Part shown: positions 14,359 through 24,000 of the stretch, piece by piece
How the letters are laid out: each line of letters opens with the position of its first letter
How positions within the stretch are numbered: position 1 is the first letter of the stretch
Source of the DNA: Nonomuraea montanisoli
GTDB lineage: Bacteria; Actinomycetota; Actinomycetes; Streptosporangiales; Streptosporangiaceae
DNA: 57,787 bases
Assembly (NCBI RefSeq): GCF_013363975.1
Contig: NZ_JABWGN010000028.1
Span: 1-57,787 of the forward strand
Reading direction: 5' to 3'
Program-made: the position numbers and the translations under genes
The notes under the pieces: model-generated
What the model saw: only the letters and a program-made list of their open reading frames with translations
Told to the model about the DNA's origin: nothing
Databases searched by the model: none

Positions 14359-15098
14359 ACGACGACCCCTTGCTCGCCAGGCTCGCCGGGCTGGCCGTTG
14401 AGGCCCCGGCCGGGCTGCTGGACCGGATCGCGGCCCGCTGGATCGCGGTGCCGAGCCCGATCGGCGAGCTGTCCGTGGCCTGGACCGCCCGGGGCGTGGC
14501 CTACGTCCATGAGGGCGACGGGTTCACCGGCGCGTTCCGGTCGCGGTTCGGCCGGCCGCTGATGCCGGCCACGCGGCCGCCGGCGGGCCTGGTGCCCGCG
14601 CTGCGCACCGGGAGGCTCTCCGGGCTGGCGCTCGACCTGGAGGAGCTGGGCGACTTCCAGCGGGACGTGCTGCGCGCCGTCCAGGCCATCCCGCGCGGCG
14701 AGGTCAGGCCGTACGCGTGGATCGCGGCCCGCGCCGGACGGCCCGGAGCGGTGCGCGCGGTGGGCACGGCGCTCGCCCGCAACCCCGTGCCGCTGCTCGT
14801 CCCCTGCCACCGGGTGACGCGCTCCGACGGGGCGCTGGGGGAGTACGTGTTCGGGCCGGCGGCCAAGCAGCGGCTGCTGCTGGCGGAGGGCGTCGACCTG
14901 GGCCGGCTGGACGGCCTGGCCAGGGAGCGCGTCTTCTATCTGGCCAGCGACACGACGGGGGTGGTGTGCTTCCCGACCTGCCACAACGCCCGGCGGATCA
15001 CGCCCGCGCACCGGCACGGCTTCCGCACGCTCGGCGCGGCCCGCACCGCCGGCTACCGCCCCTGCCGTACCTGCCGGCCCGACCTCCAGGCCGCCTGA
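14355..15098 (+). CDS. O6-methylguanine-DNA methyltransferase with C-terminal Ada zinc domain
   Basis: The 247 residues consist of an MGMT domain (about 30-180; FQRDVLRAVQAIPRGEV, acceptor PCHRV with Cys151) and, after a linker, an Ada-type zinc module (about 190-247) with Cys205, Cys209, Cys237 and Cys240 in VVCFPTC...YRPCRTCRPD. In E. coli Ada the zinc module is N-terminal, so the order here is reversed. The zinc module would repair phosphotriesters or sense methylation. There is no AraC helix-turn-helix; the adjacent ECF sigma factor may replace it. Confidence 0.92.
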   Translation: MNDDPLLARLAGLAVEAPAGLLDRIAARWIAVPSPIGELSVAWTARGVAYVHEGDGFTGAFRSRFGRPLMPATRPPAGLVPALRTGRLSGLALDLEELGDFQRDVLRAVQAIPRGEVRPYAWIAARAGRPGAVRAVGTALARNPVPLLVPCHRVTRSDGALGEYVFGPAAKQRLLLAEGVDLGRLDGLARERVFYLASDTTGVVCFPTCHNARRITPAHRHGFRTLGAARTAGYRPCRTCRPDLQAA

Positions 15099-15163
15099 CC
15101 GGGCGGCCCCGGAGGCGCCGGTGGGGCGGGTGGGGGCTGCGGTGGGGTGACGGTGCCGCTACG

Positions 15164-16474
15164 ATGCACCAGATGTCAGGTTCGTCTGGTGTGGCGGCAC
15201 CGCCCCGACCTGCGCCTTCACCGGCCCGGAAGCCGCCGTCGCCGTTCTCGCTCCCCGTGCACACGCTCCGCCTGCTCGGGCGCTGTGTGCTGCCGCTCGT
15301 CCTGTGGTTCGCCGCGGGTGAGGCCGTGCGCTTCGGACTGCTGTACGGCGCCACCGAGGTGGCCTACGGCGACTGGCGGCAGGCCCGGCTGGTGGCCACG
15401 ATCACCCTGCTCACCGTGGTCGTGCTCGCTGCGCTGACCGTGGTCACGGGCATGCTGCACACCCTGCGCGGCGCGCTGTGGGAGATGCGGGCCCGGGAGG
15501 CCGAGGGCGCGGAGGACGAGCCGTTCTTCACGGCCCTCGACCGGGTGGCCCCCGCCTTCGCCGTGCTCTACATGGCCTGGGGCTTCCAGACCGAGGACGC
15601 CCGCGACCTGCAGCAGATGGACCTGTTCCACCACTTCTTCGACATGACCGACGCCGCGTTCTTCGGCGAGAAGTCGCACGTCGGCCGGAGCCTCATCGAC
15701 CTCGACTGGCGGGTGTCGGTGGCCACGATGCTCGTCGCGTTCGGCCTGAAGACGCTGTTCGCCAAGCTGGTGGAGCGGGGCACCGGCCGCTTCTACGGCT
15801 TCGCCGCGGCGTTCTCGGAGTTCGCCTTCGTCTTCTACGGCCTCAACGCCACGGTCGCGATCGCCGACGCGCGATCGGAGTGGGTGGAGCACCGCACCGT
15901 GGTCGTCGGCACCGAGAGCCTGTGGACCAAGGCGCAGGACACCGTGCCCGTCCTCAAGAGCCTCACCGACGTGGTGAACGACGTCTGGCCGCTGTTCCTC
16001 GAGTCCGTCGCCATCCCACTGGCCTGGCTGACCGTGGCCATGCTCGTGTTCGGCGCGTACGCCGACGACACCCGCACCATGCTCAGGGGCACCCGGTTCG
16101 AGCGCGGCATCGACCGCCTGGAGGGCAGCCACGACCTGACGCAGCGCTCCTTCGAGCGGGTGACCGGCGGGTTCCAGGAACGCTGGGTGCCGCTGGTCAA
16201 CTCCCTGCGGCTGGTGATCAAGGGCGGCGCGCCGCTGTTCGGCATGATGTGCCTGTGCTACGTGGCCGTCACGGTGGGCGCGCAGTACGCCGACCGCGCG
16301 GTCCGCACGCTGGTCGGGTCGCAGGTGGACTGGGCCTGGGCGTACCTGGAGCCGCCGCTCGCGTTCGGCCGCGACCTGCTGGTGACCGTGGTCACCATGG
16401 CGCTGCTGGCGGCCACGTTCGACCTCGCCGCCACCCGGGCCCGCCTGCGCGGCGAGGCGTTCACGACGGACTGA
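15164..16474 (+). CDS. Polytopic membrane protein of unknown function
   Basis: The 436-residue protein has a Pro-rich N-terminal tail and about seven or eight hydrophobic segments, the first at about 37-62. Between them is a loop with an acidic, aromatic stretch (TEDARDLQQMDLFHHFFDMT). I do not recognise a family. ATG 15164 or 15173 could start it. It stands alone, convergent with the proline-rich gene at 16490 (15 bases between stops). Confidence 0.8.
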   Translation: MHQMSGSSGVAAPPRPAPSPARKPPSPFSLPVHTLRLLGRCVLPLVLWFAAGEAVRFGLLYGATEVAYGDWRQARLVATITLLTVVVLAALTVVTGMLHTLRGALWEMRAREAEGAEDEPFFTALDRVAPAFAVLYMAWGFQTEDARDLQQMDLFHHFFDMTDAAFFGEKSHVGRSLIDLDWRVSVATMLVAFGLKTLFAKLVERGTGRFYGFAAAFSEFAFVFYGLNATVAIADARSEWVEHRTVVVGTESLWTKAQDTVPVLKSLTDVVNDVWPLFLESVAIPLAWLTVAMLVFGAYADDTRTMLRGTRFERGIDRLEGSHDLTQRSFERVTGGFQERWVPLVNSLRLVIKGGAPLFGMMCLCYVAVTVGAQYADRAVRTLVGSQVDWAWAYLEPPLAFGRDLLVTVVTMALLAATFDLAATRARLRGEAFTTD

Positions 16475-16489
16475 CCCGGGCGGCCCTCC

Positions 16490-17560
16490 CTACCGGCGGA
16501 ACCGCAGCACGTCCACGTCCGGCTTGCTCGTCCCGCGCTTGAACAGGTCGGCGGTCGGGGTGTCGGAGCGGTAGCCGCTGGGCCGGAACGACAGCTCCAC
16601 CTCGCCGGCCACCGGCTTCGGCACCACGGCCAGACCCTGCAGCCGGTACTCCTTGCCGACCTCCAGGCGCTCGGTCGGCCGGTCGCCGTCGGCGACCTCC
16701 ACGACCCAGGTGCGGCCCGTACGGTCCTCCAGCCGGATCTCGTCCGGCTTGGCGGTCATGGTCGCGCTGGCGGGGTCCACGACCTTCTCCGTGATGTCCA
16801 CCTTGAGCCAGGCGACGGTGTCGCCGTGCTTGCTGTTCGGCGGGGCCTCGGTGGGGCTGAGCGCGGCCTTCCACTCGATGCCGTACACGGTGCCGGCCTG
16901 GCCGGCTGCCACGGGCACGAGACGCGTCTCCTCGGCGGAGACCTTCTCGTAGAACAGGTAGCCGTCGTACGTGGTCGCGCCGACGGCCACGGCGGCGGCC
17001 ACCAGCGCGCCGGCGGCCACCAGGAGGGCCCTGCCCCGCTTCCGGGGACGCGCGGTGGGCTCGGACGCCCGCGGCTGGACCGGCTGGACCGGCTGGACCG
17101 GCTGGGCCTGTGGCCGGGGCGGCAAAGCCTGCGGAGGCTCCTCAGGGGGCGCGTTCGGGGGCACGGGCGGCAGGGGCTGGGTGACCCCCTCGACGGGCTC
17201 GGGAGGGAGCGGGGGCCACACCTGCCGGTCGGGCCGCACCCGCGGCCGCATGCCGGGCCACGAGCCGCCCGGCCTGGGGCCGCCGTGCTGAGGGGGCGGC
17301 GCAGGCCGCTGCGGGCGCGCCTGCGGCGGCTGAGGGCGTCCCGAAGGCGCCTGAGGGGGCGCGGAGGGCGGTTGAGGGTGTCCCGAGGGCGGCTGAGGGG
17401 GCGCGGAGGGCGGTTGAGGGTGTCCCGAGGGCGGCTGAGGAGGCGCGGCGGGCGGCTGAGGGCCCGCGGCGGGCTGGTGGGGCGGCACGGGAGGCCGGGG
17501 CGCTCCGTTGGCCGGGCGGGGGTTGCGGGGCGCGAACCAGTCGCGGTCGTCAGCGCTCAT
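16490..17560 (-). CDS. Proline-rich anchored exported protein
   Basis: The 356 residues begin with a cytosolic Pro/Gln-rich tail of about 175, with tandem units such as PPQPPSGHPQPPSA and QPVQPVQPVQP. A membrane segment follows (about 182-202), then an exported beta-domain (DGYLFYEKVSAEETRLVPV onwards) resembling the DUF4352-like domains of its two upstream neighbours. It is the last of three genes on this strand (17568-18215, 18212-18868). Function unknown; envelope complex inferred. Confidence 0.78.
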   Translation of the reverse strand: MSADDRDWFAPRNPRPANGAPRPPVPPHQPAAGPQPPAAPPQPPSGHPQPPSAPPQPPSGHPQPPSAPPQAPSGRPQPPQARPQRPAPPPQHGGPRPGGSWPGMRPRVRPDRQVWPPLPPEPVEGVTQPLPPVPPNAPPEEPPQALPPRPQAQPVQPVQPVQPRASEPTARPRKRGRALLVAAGALVAAAVAVGATTYDGYLFYEKVSAEETRLVPVAAGQAGTVYGIEWKAALSPTEAPPNSKHGDTVAWLKVDITEKVVDPASATMTAKPDEIRLEDRTGRTWVVEVADGDRPTERLEVGKEYRLQGLAVVPKPVAGEVELSFRPSGYRSDTPTADLFKRGTSKPDVDVLRFRR

Positions 17561-17567
17561 GAGGCGA

Positions 17568-18215
17568 TCACTTCTTGACGATGGAGTAGACGTCCTGCGG
17601 CTTGGCGGCGAGGTCGCGGGCCGCCTTCTCGTCCAGACCGAGGTCGATCTCCACCTCCGGCTGGTACGGCTCCACCAGGGTCGACGGCGGCAGCCCGAAC
17701 ACCACCCTGGCCCCCGGCAGCGCCGAGGCGGGCACCTCGAAGAAGAACCGCCCGCTGACCCAGATGTCCGGCTGCACCCACGTGGCGGACAGCGTGGCGG
17801 TGGACTCCACCCGGTCGGTGGCGGCGAAGCGGTGGCCGTCGTCGGTCAGCAGCGTGGGCTGGCCGAGGTGGTACGGCTTGAGGCTGGACTTGGCGGAGGC
17901 GTTCACGACGAGGAACAGGTTGTCCGTCTCGATGGTTCTGACGCTGCTCGTCCGGATCGCCTTGGCGGCGCTGAAGGAGTCGAGCCGCACGTGGAAGCGC
18001 CGGGCGTCGACGTCCTGGCCCTTGGCGCCGGTGTAGGTCAGCGGGGCGCCGGTCTCGTTCTCCGACAGCGCGAGCGTCTGCAGGCCGACGGCGCCGCCCG
18101 CGAGGAGCAGGCCCAGCAGCGCGTTGAGCGCGCGCGAGCCGCCGCGCCCGGAGCCGGAGCGCCCCCCGCGGCGCCCGCCCGGCATCGCCGCCGGCCGGGG
18201 CTGGACCGCGGTCAC
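17568..18215 (-). CDS. Anchored exported protein (module gene 2)
   Basis: The 215-residue product has a basic N-terminus, one membrane segment (ALNALLGLLLAGGAVGLQTL, about 32-51) and an exported beta-sandwich-like domain with conserved aromatic and Pro pattern (ATWVQPDIWVSGRFFFEVPASAL). GTG 18215 overlaps the stop of the upstream gene (GTGA), so the genes are translationally coupled. The downstream gene starts seven bases past its stop. No family name is certain. Confidence 0.78.
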   Translation of the reverse strand: MTAVQPRPAAMPGGRRGGRSGSGRGGSRALNALLGLLLAGGAVGLQTLALSENETGAPLTYTGAKGQDVDARRFHVRLDSFSAAKAIRTSSVRTIETDNLFLVVNASAKSSLKPYHLGQPTLLTDDGHRFAATDRVESTATLSATWVQPDIWVSGRFFFEVPASALPGARVVFGLPPSTLVEPYQPEVEIDLGLDEKAARDLAAKPQDVYSIVKK

Positions 18216-18868
18216 GCCGCGGCTTCTTCCTGCACGGGCAGGGTCACCTGCGCCTTGACCTCGGGGACGATGCTCTCGCCCGCGTCCTGGCTGACCATCG
18301 TCCACCTCTCGGTCGGGTCGTTGAAGCCGGCCGCGTACTCGAACGAGCCCACGTCCATCGTGATCTTCTCCGGGGGCTTCTGACCCTCCTTGAGCTCGTA
18401 ACGGACGATGACCGTGGTCTTGATCCCCGGGTGGAGCTGCCCGCTCTCGCCGCCCTTGGCCAGCGCGAAGGCGGAGGGACCGGCGTCGCTCGGGAACTTG
18501 GGGCTGATCTTGACCAGCGAGCCGGCGAACGTGGTGGCGAAGGCGCCCTTCCCCTCGGCCGGCGGGACCCCGACCAGGGTGGTGCCGTCGCCGCGGTTGG
18601 TGACCTCGAAGACCATCTCCACGAACCGCTTGTCCTCGTCGAACTGCGTCTGAGCCCGCTCGGTCCGGACCCGGGACTCGACGAAGCGGGTGGAGTACAG
18701 GCCCTGGTCGAGCACCGAGCCCTTGCCGAGCTGGGGTGGGGCGTCCGGGGCCTCGTTCAGGCCGCCCGTGAGCGCGGTGATCCCGAGGGCCGTGACCAGC
18801 ACCAGCGCCACCGCGGGCACCACTACCGGACGTCTGGGCCTGCCGCTGCCGCCGGAGGGTTCGGTCAT
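18212..18868 (-). CDS. Anchored exported protein (module gene 1)
   Basis: The 218-residue protein has a short cytosolic tail, a membrane segment (VVVPAVALVLVTALGITALT, about 15-34) and an exported domain with DUF4352-like features (MVFEVTNRGDGTT, HPGIKTTVIVRYEL). It is the first gene of the three-gene unit. Similar topology in all three suggests a complex at the outer membrane face. It is divergent from the large membrane protein at 19036. Confidence 0.78.
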   Translation of the reverse strand: MTEPSGGSGRPRRPVVVPAVALVLVTALGITALTGGLNEAPDAPPQLGKGSVLDQGLYSTRFVESRVRTERAQTQFDEDKRFVEMVFEVTNRGDGTTLVGVPPAEGKGAFATTFAGSLVKISPKFPSDAGPSAFALAKGGESGQLHPGIKTTVIVRYELKEGQKPPEKITMDVGSFEYAAGFNDPTERWTMVSQDAGESIVPEVKAQVTLPVQEEAAA

Positions 18869-19035
18869 GGGTAAGGATGGTAATAGGTCACGCTTGTCCC
18901 ATCCGCCGCTATCCTCCCAACGGGCTGGTCTAATTGCCGAGAACCCTGCCGTAGAAGGGGTTCTAGCTCATACGCTGTCACGGAGCAGCGGGACTAGCCT
19001 CGACGACTAACGACATATCGCGGCCGGAGGGTCAC

Positions 19036-21018
19036 GTGGTGGACGTGCATCCTGAGCATGCGCAGCTCCAGGCGGACCGCATCTACCTGGGCTGGCAGTA
19101 CATCCTGCTGCACCCGGACCCCGGCCCGCCACCGAAACGGCCCTCGCCGGCCGAGGAGCCGCCGCCCGCGCGCCCCGACGCCGACCTCGCCCGCCGCGAG
19201 CGCATGCAGCAGGACATGCTCAACCGCCCGGTACGCGTCTTCCGGCTGTTCGCGGTCGTGCTGTCGCTGCTCGTCCTGGTACTTGCCGTGGCCGGGCTGC
19301 TCCAGTGGAAGTTCGCGTTGCTCGGCCTCGTCGCGGCCTGCGGCGTGGCGATCATCTGCAGCTACGCGCTCGTCCAGGGCGACCGGGCCGTGCGCTACCG
19401 CATCAGCGAGCAGCGGGCCCGTGACGACCGTCGGCGACAGGAACGTGACAAAGAGCTGTTCCGCGCGCAGGAGGAGCACGCCCAGCGCTACCGCGACTGG
19501 CAGCGGCTCAAGGAGCGCCACGACCGCCAGCTCACCTGGTACGCCGTGGCCGTGCCCGACGAGATCGACCGCATCGACGTGGCCGGCGGCACCCTGCCCG
19601 GCTGGTCGGCGCTCGTCACTCTGCTCGGCGCCACCCGCCTCTACAGCGGCGGCCACCTGACCGTGCTCGACCTGTCCGAGGGCGCCATCGCCAAGGACCT
19701 CATCGAGCTGGCCCGCCGCGGCGGCGACGACCCGCTGGTCTGGGTGCTGCCCGTCGACCTGCCCCGCCTCGACCTCGGCGCCACGCTCAAGCCCGAGGCG
19801 TTCGCCGACGTGCTCGCCCACGTGGTCAGCGTCAGCGAGGAGCACCGCACCACCCGCGACCTCAGCTTCGACAACGCGATCCTGGAGCGTGTCCTCGACG
19901 TGCTCGGCGAGAACGCCACGATCAGCCAGGTCACCGCCGCGCTGCGCGCCCTGGCCCAGGTCGGCGACCCGCGCGACGACCTCAGGTACGGGCTGATCAC
20001 CGCCAGCCAGCTTGAGCGCATCGGCACGCTGTTCGGCCGGGGCGTGAGCGACCGCGTGGTCATCGAGCGGGCCTGGGCGCTGGAGTCGCAGTTACGCAAG
20101 CTGGAGACGCTGGGCACGGAGGCCGTGCGCCTGCCGCCCGCCCGGCTGCGGGTGGTCAGCATGGACCGCCAGGCCGGGGTGTTCGGCAACCGGGTGCTCG
20201 GCACGTACGTGGCGACCGCCCTCACCCACATCCTGCGCCAGTCGCCCGCCTCCGACCGGCCCTGGTACCACACGATCATCGTGGCCGGGGCCGACAAGCT
20301 CCGCGGCGACGTGCTCGACCGGCTCATGGACGCCTGCGAGACCTCCCGTACGGGGCTCGTCCTGACCTACCGGTCGCTCACGCCGACCGTGCGGGAGCGG
20401 CTGGGCCGCGGCCACGCCGCGGTCGCGTTCATGCGGCTCGGCAACGCCGAGGACGCCCGGGTGGCCAGCGAGCACGTCGGCACCGAGCACCGGCTGGAGC
20501 TGGCCCAGCTCACCGAGACGATCAGCGACTCGCTCCCCGGCGTCGACGGCGGCTACACCAGCACGATCGCCGAGGTCGAGGGCAGGCACGAGGACCACGA
20601 GGACAACCCCACCGACCTGGCCGAGGACATCAACGAGTCCACCGAGTGGGGCCGCACCACGGGCAAGATCGGCGAGAGGGAGCGGGTGCTCCAGCGCTCC
20701 CGCGAGTTCCTCGTCGAGCCGCACCAGCTCCAGCAGCTCCCCACCACGTCCGTCATCGTCACCGACGCCACCTCGCAGGGCCGGCGGGTCCGCCTCGCCG
20801 ACGCCAACCCGGCCATCCTCACCTTTCCCAAGACCACGCTCGGCGAGCTGGACGACGTGCGCGAGGCCGTCCTGGCCATCGACGGCGAGCACGACGCCGA
20901 CCAGGAGGGCGAGCGGGCGGGAGAGCGCGCCGACCCGCCGGGACGCGACGGCGCCGAGCCGCCGCCCAACCTCGGGCCGCCCCCGCCACGCCTCGACTGG
21001 CGCAAGGGAAGGCAATGA
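19036..21018 (+). CDS. Membrane protein with a Walker-less TraG/VirD4-like region
   Basis: The 660 residues carry two closely spaced membrane helices (about 69-115) and a charged coiled region (RISEQRARDDRRRQERDKEL). The large cytosolic part resembles coupling-protein ATPases: WYHTIIVAGADKLRGDVLDR at the Walker B position, TYRSLTPTVRERL, and FMRLGNAEDARVASEHVG typical of the end of TraG/HerA folds. No GxxGxGK[ST] loop is visible, so it is likely a non-hydrolysing partner. The C-terminal 50 residues are disordered and Pro-rich. The HerA-like ATPase starts 70 bases later on the same strand. Confidence 0.8.
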   Translation: MVDVHPEHAQLQADRIYLGWQYILLHPDPGPPPKRPSPAEEPPPARPDADLARRERMQQDMLNRPVRVFRLFAVVLSLLVLVLAVAGLLQWKFALLGLVAACGVAIICSYALVQGDRAVRYRISEQRARDDRRRQERDKELFRAQEEHAQRYRDWQRLKERHDRQLTWYAVAVPDEIDRIDVAGGTLPGWSALVTLLGATRLYSGGHLTVLDLSEGAIAKDLIELARRGGDDPLVWVLPVDLPRLDLGATLKPEAFADVLAHVVSVSEEHRTTRDLSFDNAILERVLDVLGENATISQVTAALRALAQVGDPRDDLRYGLITASQLERIGTLFGRGVSDRVVIERAWALESQLRKLETLGTEAVRLPPARLRVVSMDRQAGVFGNRVLGTYVATALTHILRQSPASDRPWYHTIIVAGADKLRGDVLDRLMDACETSRTGLVLTYRSLTPTVRERLGRGHAAVAFMRLGNAEDARVASEHVGTEHRLELAQLTETISDSLPGVDGGYTSTIAEVEGRHEDHEDNPTDLAEDINESTEWGRTTGKIGERERVLQRSREFLVEPHQLQQLPTTSVIVTDATSQGRRVRLADANPAILTFPKTTLGELDDVREAVLAIDGEHDADQEGERAGERADPPGRDGAEPPPNLGPPPPRLDWRKGRQ

Positions 21019-21088
21019 GATGGTCAATGTCAAGGTGACGGGCTGACGGTCGGCGGATTTTACTTAGAGCCGTCTGTGGGGGGATGAA

Positions 21089-24000
21089 ATGCAGCCGAGT
21101 GTCTCGCTGAGCGGGCCGTGGTACCGGATCCAGTCCATCGCCGCACCCTCGCGAAGCTCCTCGGCCGAGTGGGACTTCGTCACCGTGCTGCCCGCCGTGC
21201 TGTCGGCCGCCCAGCGTGACCGGCCGTTCGCCATCGGCTGGCTCTCCCGCGGCTCGGGCGCGCCCCTGGAGCTCATCACGAACGCCGGCCCGCTGTCGCC
21301 GCCCCGCCAGCCGCGCCGCGCCACCGGCGCCCCCGGGACGCCCACGGGGCCGCAGCCGCTGCTGTTCCCCGGCGGGGCGCGCGGGGTGCAGCTCGGCGAG
21401 GAGTACCTGGACGACCTCGCCGACCTGGTGTGGACGCCGTGCCCCGGCCGGCAGGCGCCGCCGCTCGGCAACCGCCGCGAGTTCGACCCGGACGAGCTGA
21501 AGCGGCCGACGCTGTTCGAGTCGACGCTGATCACGCTCATGTCGCGGCCGTTCGCCTGGCTCGTCGTGGCCGAGCCGACCGGCCTGCTCGACGCCGAGGT
21601 GGCCCACCTGCGCACCCAGCTCAACGTGCTGCGCCAGTACGGCGACGCCTCCGAGCGCTCCCGCTTCGACGCCGAGCGGGCCGAGCGGCGCATGCAGGAG
21701 CTCGACGCGTTCCGCGAGGCCGGGCTGTGGAACGTGCGGGTGCTGGCCGGCGGCGCGACGGCCGAGGAGCTGCGCCAGATCGCGCCCGTCCTCGTCGGCT
21801 CGGTCGAGATGAGCCACCACCCCTACCGGCTGCGCAGCGCCCAGGGCGCCGTCCATCCGCTGGCCGAGGCGCTGGCCATCACGCTCCAGGACCCCGCCGA
21901 CGGGGCCGCCGCGCCCTTCGCCGCCACGGCCGGGGCGCTCGCGGCGCTCGCCGGGCTGCCCCGGCGCGAGGTGCCCGGCGTGCGGGTGCTCGACTCGGGG
22001 TTCTTCGACGTCACCTCCGAGGCCGACGGCGGCGAGCTGGAGCTGGGGGAGATCCTCGACGGGCAGGACCGGGGGGTCGGCTCGTTCCGGGTGCCGCTGG
22101 CCACGCTCAACCGGCACGCCTTCGTCACCGGCGCCACCGGCTCCGGCAAGTCGCAGACCGTACGGCACCTGCTGGAGCAGCTCAGCGCGGCCCGCATCCC
22201 GTGGCTCGCGATCGAGCCGGCCAAGTCGGAGTACGCCGCCATGGCCGGCCGGGTCGAGCACCTCGGGCCCGTCACCGTGATCAACCCGTCGGCTCCCGCC
22301 GGGGTGCCGTTCAGCATCAACCCCCTCGAACCCGAGCCCGGCTATCCCGTCCAGGCGCACATCGACATGGTCAGGGCGCTGTTCATGGCCGCCTTCGACG
22401 CGGAGGAGCCGTTCCCGCAGATCATGTCGCTGGCCCTGCAGCGCGTCTACGAGGCGACCGGCTGGGACGTCGTCACCGGCGGCGCGGTGCCCGGCTCCAA
22501 GGTGCCGCCCAGCGTGCCGACCCTGGAGCTGCTCCAGCAGCACGCCATGGACGTGATCAAGGAGATCGGCTACGGCCGCGAGGTGCAGGCCGACGTCGAG
22601 GGCTTCATCTCGCTGCGGCTGCGCTCGCTGCGCGTCGGCTCGGCCGGGCGCTTCTTCGAGGGCGGTCACCCCGCCGACGTCGGCGGCCTGCTCCAGCGCA
22701 ACGTGGTGCTCGCCATCGAGGACGTGGCCAACGACGAGGACAAGGCGTTCCTCATGGGCACGCTGATCATCCGCATCGTGGAGCACCTGCGGATGCGTGC
22801 CCGCCAGGAGAAGTCCGCGGGCCTGCGGCACGTCATCGTCATCGAGGAGGCCCACCGGCTGCTGCGCGACCGGGGCGCGGGCCGGGCCGCCACCCACGCC
22901 GTGGAGCTGCTGGCGGGCATGCTGGCCGAGATCAGGGCGTACGGCGAGGGCATCGTCGTGGCCGAGCAGATCCCCACCAAGCTCGTGCCGGACGTGGTCA
23001 AGAACACCGCGCTCAAGGTCGTCCACCGGCTGCCGGCCGAGGACGACCGGCAGCTCGTCGGCGCGGCCATGAATCTCAGCGAGGAGCAGTCCCGCCAGGT
23101 CGTGTCGCTGCAGCCGGGCTCCGCGGCCGTGTTCGCCGACGGCATGGACCGGCCGCTGCGGGTGCGGGTGCCGCTCGGCGAGTCGCGCGAGCGGCTCATG
23201 CCCAGCCCTCCTCCGCCGATACGGGGACGCCGCTCGGCGGCCTGCGGCAGCCAGTGCCGCACCGGGCAGGCGTGCACGCTCGTCGAGCTGCGCGAGGCCG
23301 ACGTGCTGGCCGACGCGCCCGACTGGGCGTGGCTGCGCGTCTGGTGCGACACCGTCGTGCTCGCGTTCGTGACCAACCGCCCGCTGCCCGGCGTGCCGCG
23401 CGCGCTCGCCGCCGCCTGGCCGGACCTGCCGGTGCGGCGCGGCGAGTGCCTGCTCGCCACGCTGGTCGAGCGGTCGGTGCAGCGGCGCGCCTGGGCGCTG
23501 CGGAGCTGGCTCGACCCCTCCCTGCTCACGGAGAAGGCGGCGGAGACCGCCACGCGGCTGCTGGCCGGGCTGGAGCGAGGCGGCGAGCGTCCCGGGGCGG
23601 CGTGGGTGATCCCGCAGGTGCGCTGGCTGCACGAGGTGGACCGCCTGTTCCCGTACGGCCGGCCCGCCCCGGACCTGCGCAGCCCGGCGCCGCCCCTGGA
23701 GTACGCCCTGTTCGGCGACACGCCGGGGACGGCGGCAGGCCGCGAGAACGGCGCCGCCGCGCGCGACACGCCCGGCGGCGCGGGCGCGGTGATCGGCCCG
23801 ATGACCGGCCCGATGACCGGCCCGATGACCGGCCCGATGACCGGGGCGGCGACCGGGGCGGCCACCGGTGTGGTGACGGCCGCCGCCCCGCACGGGGAGC
23901 TGCTCGGCCACCGGGCCAAGGCGCTGCGCCACCACCCCCTGTCCATGGCCGTCGAGCACAACCGGGCCCTGGCCTGGCGGGTCATCCTGGGCGACGACGA

